Shown here one piece after another: positions 61,901 through 64,000 of a stretch of 64,000 nucleotides of DNA. Source of the DNA: Colius striatus. Taxonomy: Eukaryota > Chordata > Aves > Coliiformes > Coliidae. Both the position numbers and the translations under genes were made by a program. How positions within the stretch are numbered: position 1 is the stretch's first letter; every line of letters begins with the position of its first letter. Location: contig NC_084771.1 in NCBI RefSeq assembly GCF_028858725.1, forward strand, positions 6,600,915 to 6,664,914. The letters are read 5' to 3'. The notes under the pieces are model-generated. The model did no database searches and had not been told where the DNA came from. It saw only the letters and a program-made list of their open reading frames with translations.

Positions 61901-63574
61901 TTTCTTACTAAAACTCGAGTTTTCTGGAAAGCTTCATCCCCCACCCTCCACAACAACTCTGCTTGGATTTGGTAGCTGTTCTGTCTCTTCCTTGCTGGCT
62001 GATTAGAGGTTGAAGGTTTAGTGTCTAGATAGTACAGGCCAGCTCCTTTCAGCGTGGCCTCTCTGAGGAGGATGCAGAACAGTTGCTCTTAAATAGCATG
62101 AGTCCTGTGGGCCACTGCATATATAGGCACGTGAAAACAAGCACCACTGGGTCAGGCAGATACCTTTGTGCACATAGATGGACAAAGCCATCAGGTGGGA
62201 ATGTGTCTTGCTGGAAAAGTGCTTTCTGTTCTCACAAAATCTTCCCTACTCATAAAGATTCATGTTGCTTCCTTAAAGAAGGAAAGTACCATTCACCCAG
62301 CCATGAGTGACTTGGTCAAACATACCGTGATGACAGCTGCAGCCACAAAGACTGACTCTCCATCCACCTGAACATCATCTCCAGAGTTCAGCTTCTCCTT
62401 CAACTCCTTGCAAGTCTTGGCATTGGCAGAACGTCTGAAAATGCCCCTAGTAGAGGGACCTTCGTGGTACAGCAGGAGCAGCATATCCTAAGAGAAAGCC
62501 CACTTGTATTTAAAAGCCTGTTGTTTGTGTACATCATACCTCACATCATGTAATTGGCATAAGACTTAGTCAACACCATGAAGAGGACAGACATGAGATT
62601 TACCATGATTTAACCAGGGACAAGAGCCTGCCAGCTAAGCTAAGGTAACATTCATCGGGGTACTTTTACCCTGTGGCAAGTGTGAGCTCAGTGGGCTCTT
62701 GTAGCGAAATGAACACTAGGTTTATGTAAGGATGAACAGTTCAGACTGCTCCTTACCATGATTGGCTTGGGCAGAATCCCATCAGGACAGACAGAGGACA
62801 AAGACAGGCCAAAGAGCTTGCGTGGGGTGGTGGGTGACTGGGAGGGAGGGCTGCCCATGGGAGTGCTGCTGCTGCGGCGCAGCGCCCAGTCGATCAGAGA
62901 CTTCTTCCTCTTGGTGTGTTTCTGCAGTGACTCTGAAAGAAAACACAGCTCTTCAGTACAACCCTGTCTGCCCTTCCCACTGGCCAGTCAGTGACCTACA
63001 GCAGAGTTCCCAACAAAGCACGGACTTTCTGCCATCACCTGTTTAATGACCACCCTCCTAATGGGGACGGTCAGACAATAAACAGCAGCCAAACCACTGC
63101 TCACCTCTCAACCACCAGCAAAACGCATTCAATCACTGGTGTTCAGGGAACCTTGCTGTCTCTGCAATGTAAGAAAGGCTTGCAACTAAGAGCTAATCAA
63201 GGACTGAAAGCTAATTCTGAACATTTGCACACACAAATTTAGCCCCGCTGCAACCTCTTCCTCTTTGCATATGCTCAGGTAGAGAGTGACTCTGGGATAC
63301 ATGTAAGACACCAGGAAGAGTTTGGCACTGCCTTCGAAAGCAGCAGAGTCTCTGCCTGGCTGTAATGTGCTCCTGCAGCCCCTACCTCTCCTCAGCTGCA
63401 CTGGAGCTTGGAGCCTTGGTTTCAGGACAAACTGGCACTGCTTCTCCTTTGGGAGCTGATCAAGGAAAGAAGCCTCTGTCCCATCAGCCAGGAGTGTGTT
63501 ATTGTTGGTTCCTTGCTGCTGCTCAGCAGAGTCCCGGAGACAGCTCAATGCGATGCTGAAAGGAAGCTCATGAC
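57199..63574 (-). CDS. ARHGAP20-like Rho GTPase-activating protein, 3' part (seven exons)
   Basis: RhoGAPs speed GTP hydrolysis by Rho-family GTPases. Exons in transcript order: 63574-63386, 62932-62757, 62487-62326, 61377-61268, 60342-60153, 59527-59410, 58928-57199. Phases agree and give about 891 residues to the stop; human ARHGAP20 has about 1190, so roughly 300 N-terminal residues (PH and most of the RA domain) lie beyond the window. The QLPKEKQCQF motif precedes the RhoGAP domain, which runs from KLFGLSL to the ASLFQRPD region. The arginine finger is in GIFRRSAN (codon AGA, 62436-62434), and the NQMNAFNLALCIAP helix is intact. The family Lys expected before DFLRNIP is Thr (ACG, 62328-62326). 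The last exon encodes a Ser-rich, presumably disordered tail. The position beside MSN suggests a paralogue of ARHGAP20. Confidence 0.9.
59410..59527 (-). CDS. ARHGAP20-like exon, end of RhoGAP domain
   Basis: 118 nt, VALLVQFLIENSGEIFGGDI through EKSKNSEGPL plus one base. Matches TKKVSLLIQFLIEN of ARHGAP20. Acceptor tttgccag, donor GTAAGT. Confidence 0.94.
60153..60342 (-). CDS. ARHGAP20-like RhoGAP exon
   Basis: 190 nt, LVSQLPEANLILLRHLFGVL through NQMNAFNLALCIAPNMLW to RSTKK. Holds the RhoGAP Asn-containing helix (NLALCIAP). Acceptor gaatag, donor GTAATC. Confidence 0.94.
61268..61377 (-). CDS. ARHGAP20-like RhoGAP exon
   Basis: 110 nt, DFLRNIPDSVLSSDMHGLWM through RAHKIEAIK plus two bases. 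Matches the DFLRNIPGSIFSSDL segment of ARHGAP20. Acceptor aattcag, donor GTTTGT (weak but GT). Confidence 0.92.
62326..62487 (-). CDS. ARHGAP20-like exon with the arginine finger
   Basis: 162 nt, DMLLLLYHEGPSTRGIFRRS through DDVQVDGESVFVAAAVIT. Contains the catalytic Arg of GIFR. The last codon is ACG (Thr) where ARHGAP20 and most RhoGAPs have Lys. Donor GTATGT, phase 0. Confidence 0.94.
62757..62932 (-). CDS. ARHGAP20-like exon, entry to RhoGAP domain
   Basis: 176 nt, SLQKHTKRKKSLIDWALRRS through RKLFGLSLSSVCPDGILPKP to IM. The basic KRKKSLIDWA matches the KRRRSIINWA motif of ARHGAP20. Acceptor tctttcag, donor GTAAGG. Confidence 0.92.
63386..63574 (-). CDS. ARHGAP20-like exon, pre-RhoGAP linker
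   Basis: 189 nt, HELPFSIALSCLRDSAEQQQ through QLPKEKQCQFVLKP to QLRR. It corresponds to the HEYP...MSHLRDS and EQLPREMQCQF stretch between the RA and RhoGAP domains of ARHGAP20. Acceptor ctcaacag, donor GTAGGG. Confidence 0.88.
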
Positions 63575-64000
63575 CTGTTGAGCAAAGAGTTGTGTAAAGT
63601 GCAAGTAAAGATGCAGAGCCATGTGAAACAGCTCCAAATCTGGATTGAAGAGGCAATTCAGAGGACAACGATGTCCAGGAGCCATATACAACAAACTGGA
63701 TTTTTAATACGACACAACATCTTGTGTGGAAAACAGTTTCCTTATTTGTGAACTGAAACACGATGAAAACTAAATAAATACCCCCCAAAAGGTAAGGTAA
63801 ACATATTAACTTCCTAACTAGAGGCTTAAAAGTCTCCAATGGATCCACCTAAAAATCCTGCTTCCTTCAGCTGCCAAGGTGCCTTCCTCTGGACGTCTGG
63901 TGTGTTTGCTGAATGATCACCTAACTGCTGTGACTTGTTTTGCTTGTGACAGAGCCTGAAGGCAAAGTGCTCGGGAGGTGTCAGGAGACACACCGTGTGA
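63575..64000 (-). other. Intron upstream of the first visible ARHGAP20-like exon
   Basis: I looked for the preceding exon (RA-domain end) and found no convincing donor with matching coding sequence; the rest of the gene lies beyond the right edge. Confidence 0.6.

Larger units (their letters stand above)
58929..62325 (-). other. Introns of the ARHGAP20-like gene
   Basis: Introns within this span: 58929-59409, 59528-60152, 60343-61267 and 61378-62325; smaller ones lie at 62488-62756 and 62933-63385. No mobile element is recognised in any of them, in contrast to MSN. Short open frames here have no domain. Confidence 0.75.

Overview
This is vertebrate nuclear DNA, almost certainly from a bird. 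The genes are split by GT-AG introns, the promoter at the left edge is a CpG island, and every interspersed repeat I can recognise is a CR1 non-LTR retrotransposon, several ending in the CR1 3' octamer (ATTCTATG-type). The species cannot be fixed from the window alone.

Layout. (1) 1-830: GC-rich CpG-island promoter and first coding exon of moesin (MSN). (2) 267-40233, + strand: the complete MSN coding sequence in 13 exons. I joined it splice site by splice site to a 580-codon reading frame; intron 1 is about 24 kb. (3) About 40.2-43.4 kb: MSN 3' UTR with a series of poly(A) signals. (4) About 43.5-48.5 kb: intergenic DNA with one CR1 copy and no gene I can support. (5) 48869-53362, + strand: a complete four-exon adrenodoxin-type [2Fe-2S] ferredoxin (FDX1-like, 184 codons) with a mitochondrial presequence and all four cluster cysteines. 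(6) 53.4-55.3 kb: the short gap between two convergent genes, holding a CR1 tail and a minisatellite of seven ~43-bp units. (7) 55283-63574, - strand: the last seven coding exons of an ARHGAP20-like RhoGAP, whose 5' part lies beyond the right edge.

What it means. The three genes do not form an operon or a pathway. Their order, MSN / FDX1-like / ARHGAP20-like, parallels RDX / FDX1 / ARHGAP20 at human 11q22-23, as I recall that map. RDX and MSN are established paralogues, so the window looks like the sister copy of a block duplicated early in vertebrate history, with companions of FDX1 and ARHGAP20 that as far as I recall are not annotated beside mammalian MSN. This is the most interesting feature of the window. 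A second point is that the RhoGAP keeps its arginine finger but has Thr where the family usually has a catalytic-site Lys. No unprecedented system is evident; most remaining sequence is ordinary intronic and intergenic DNA.
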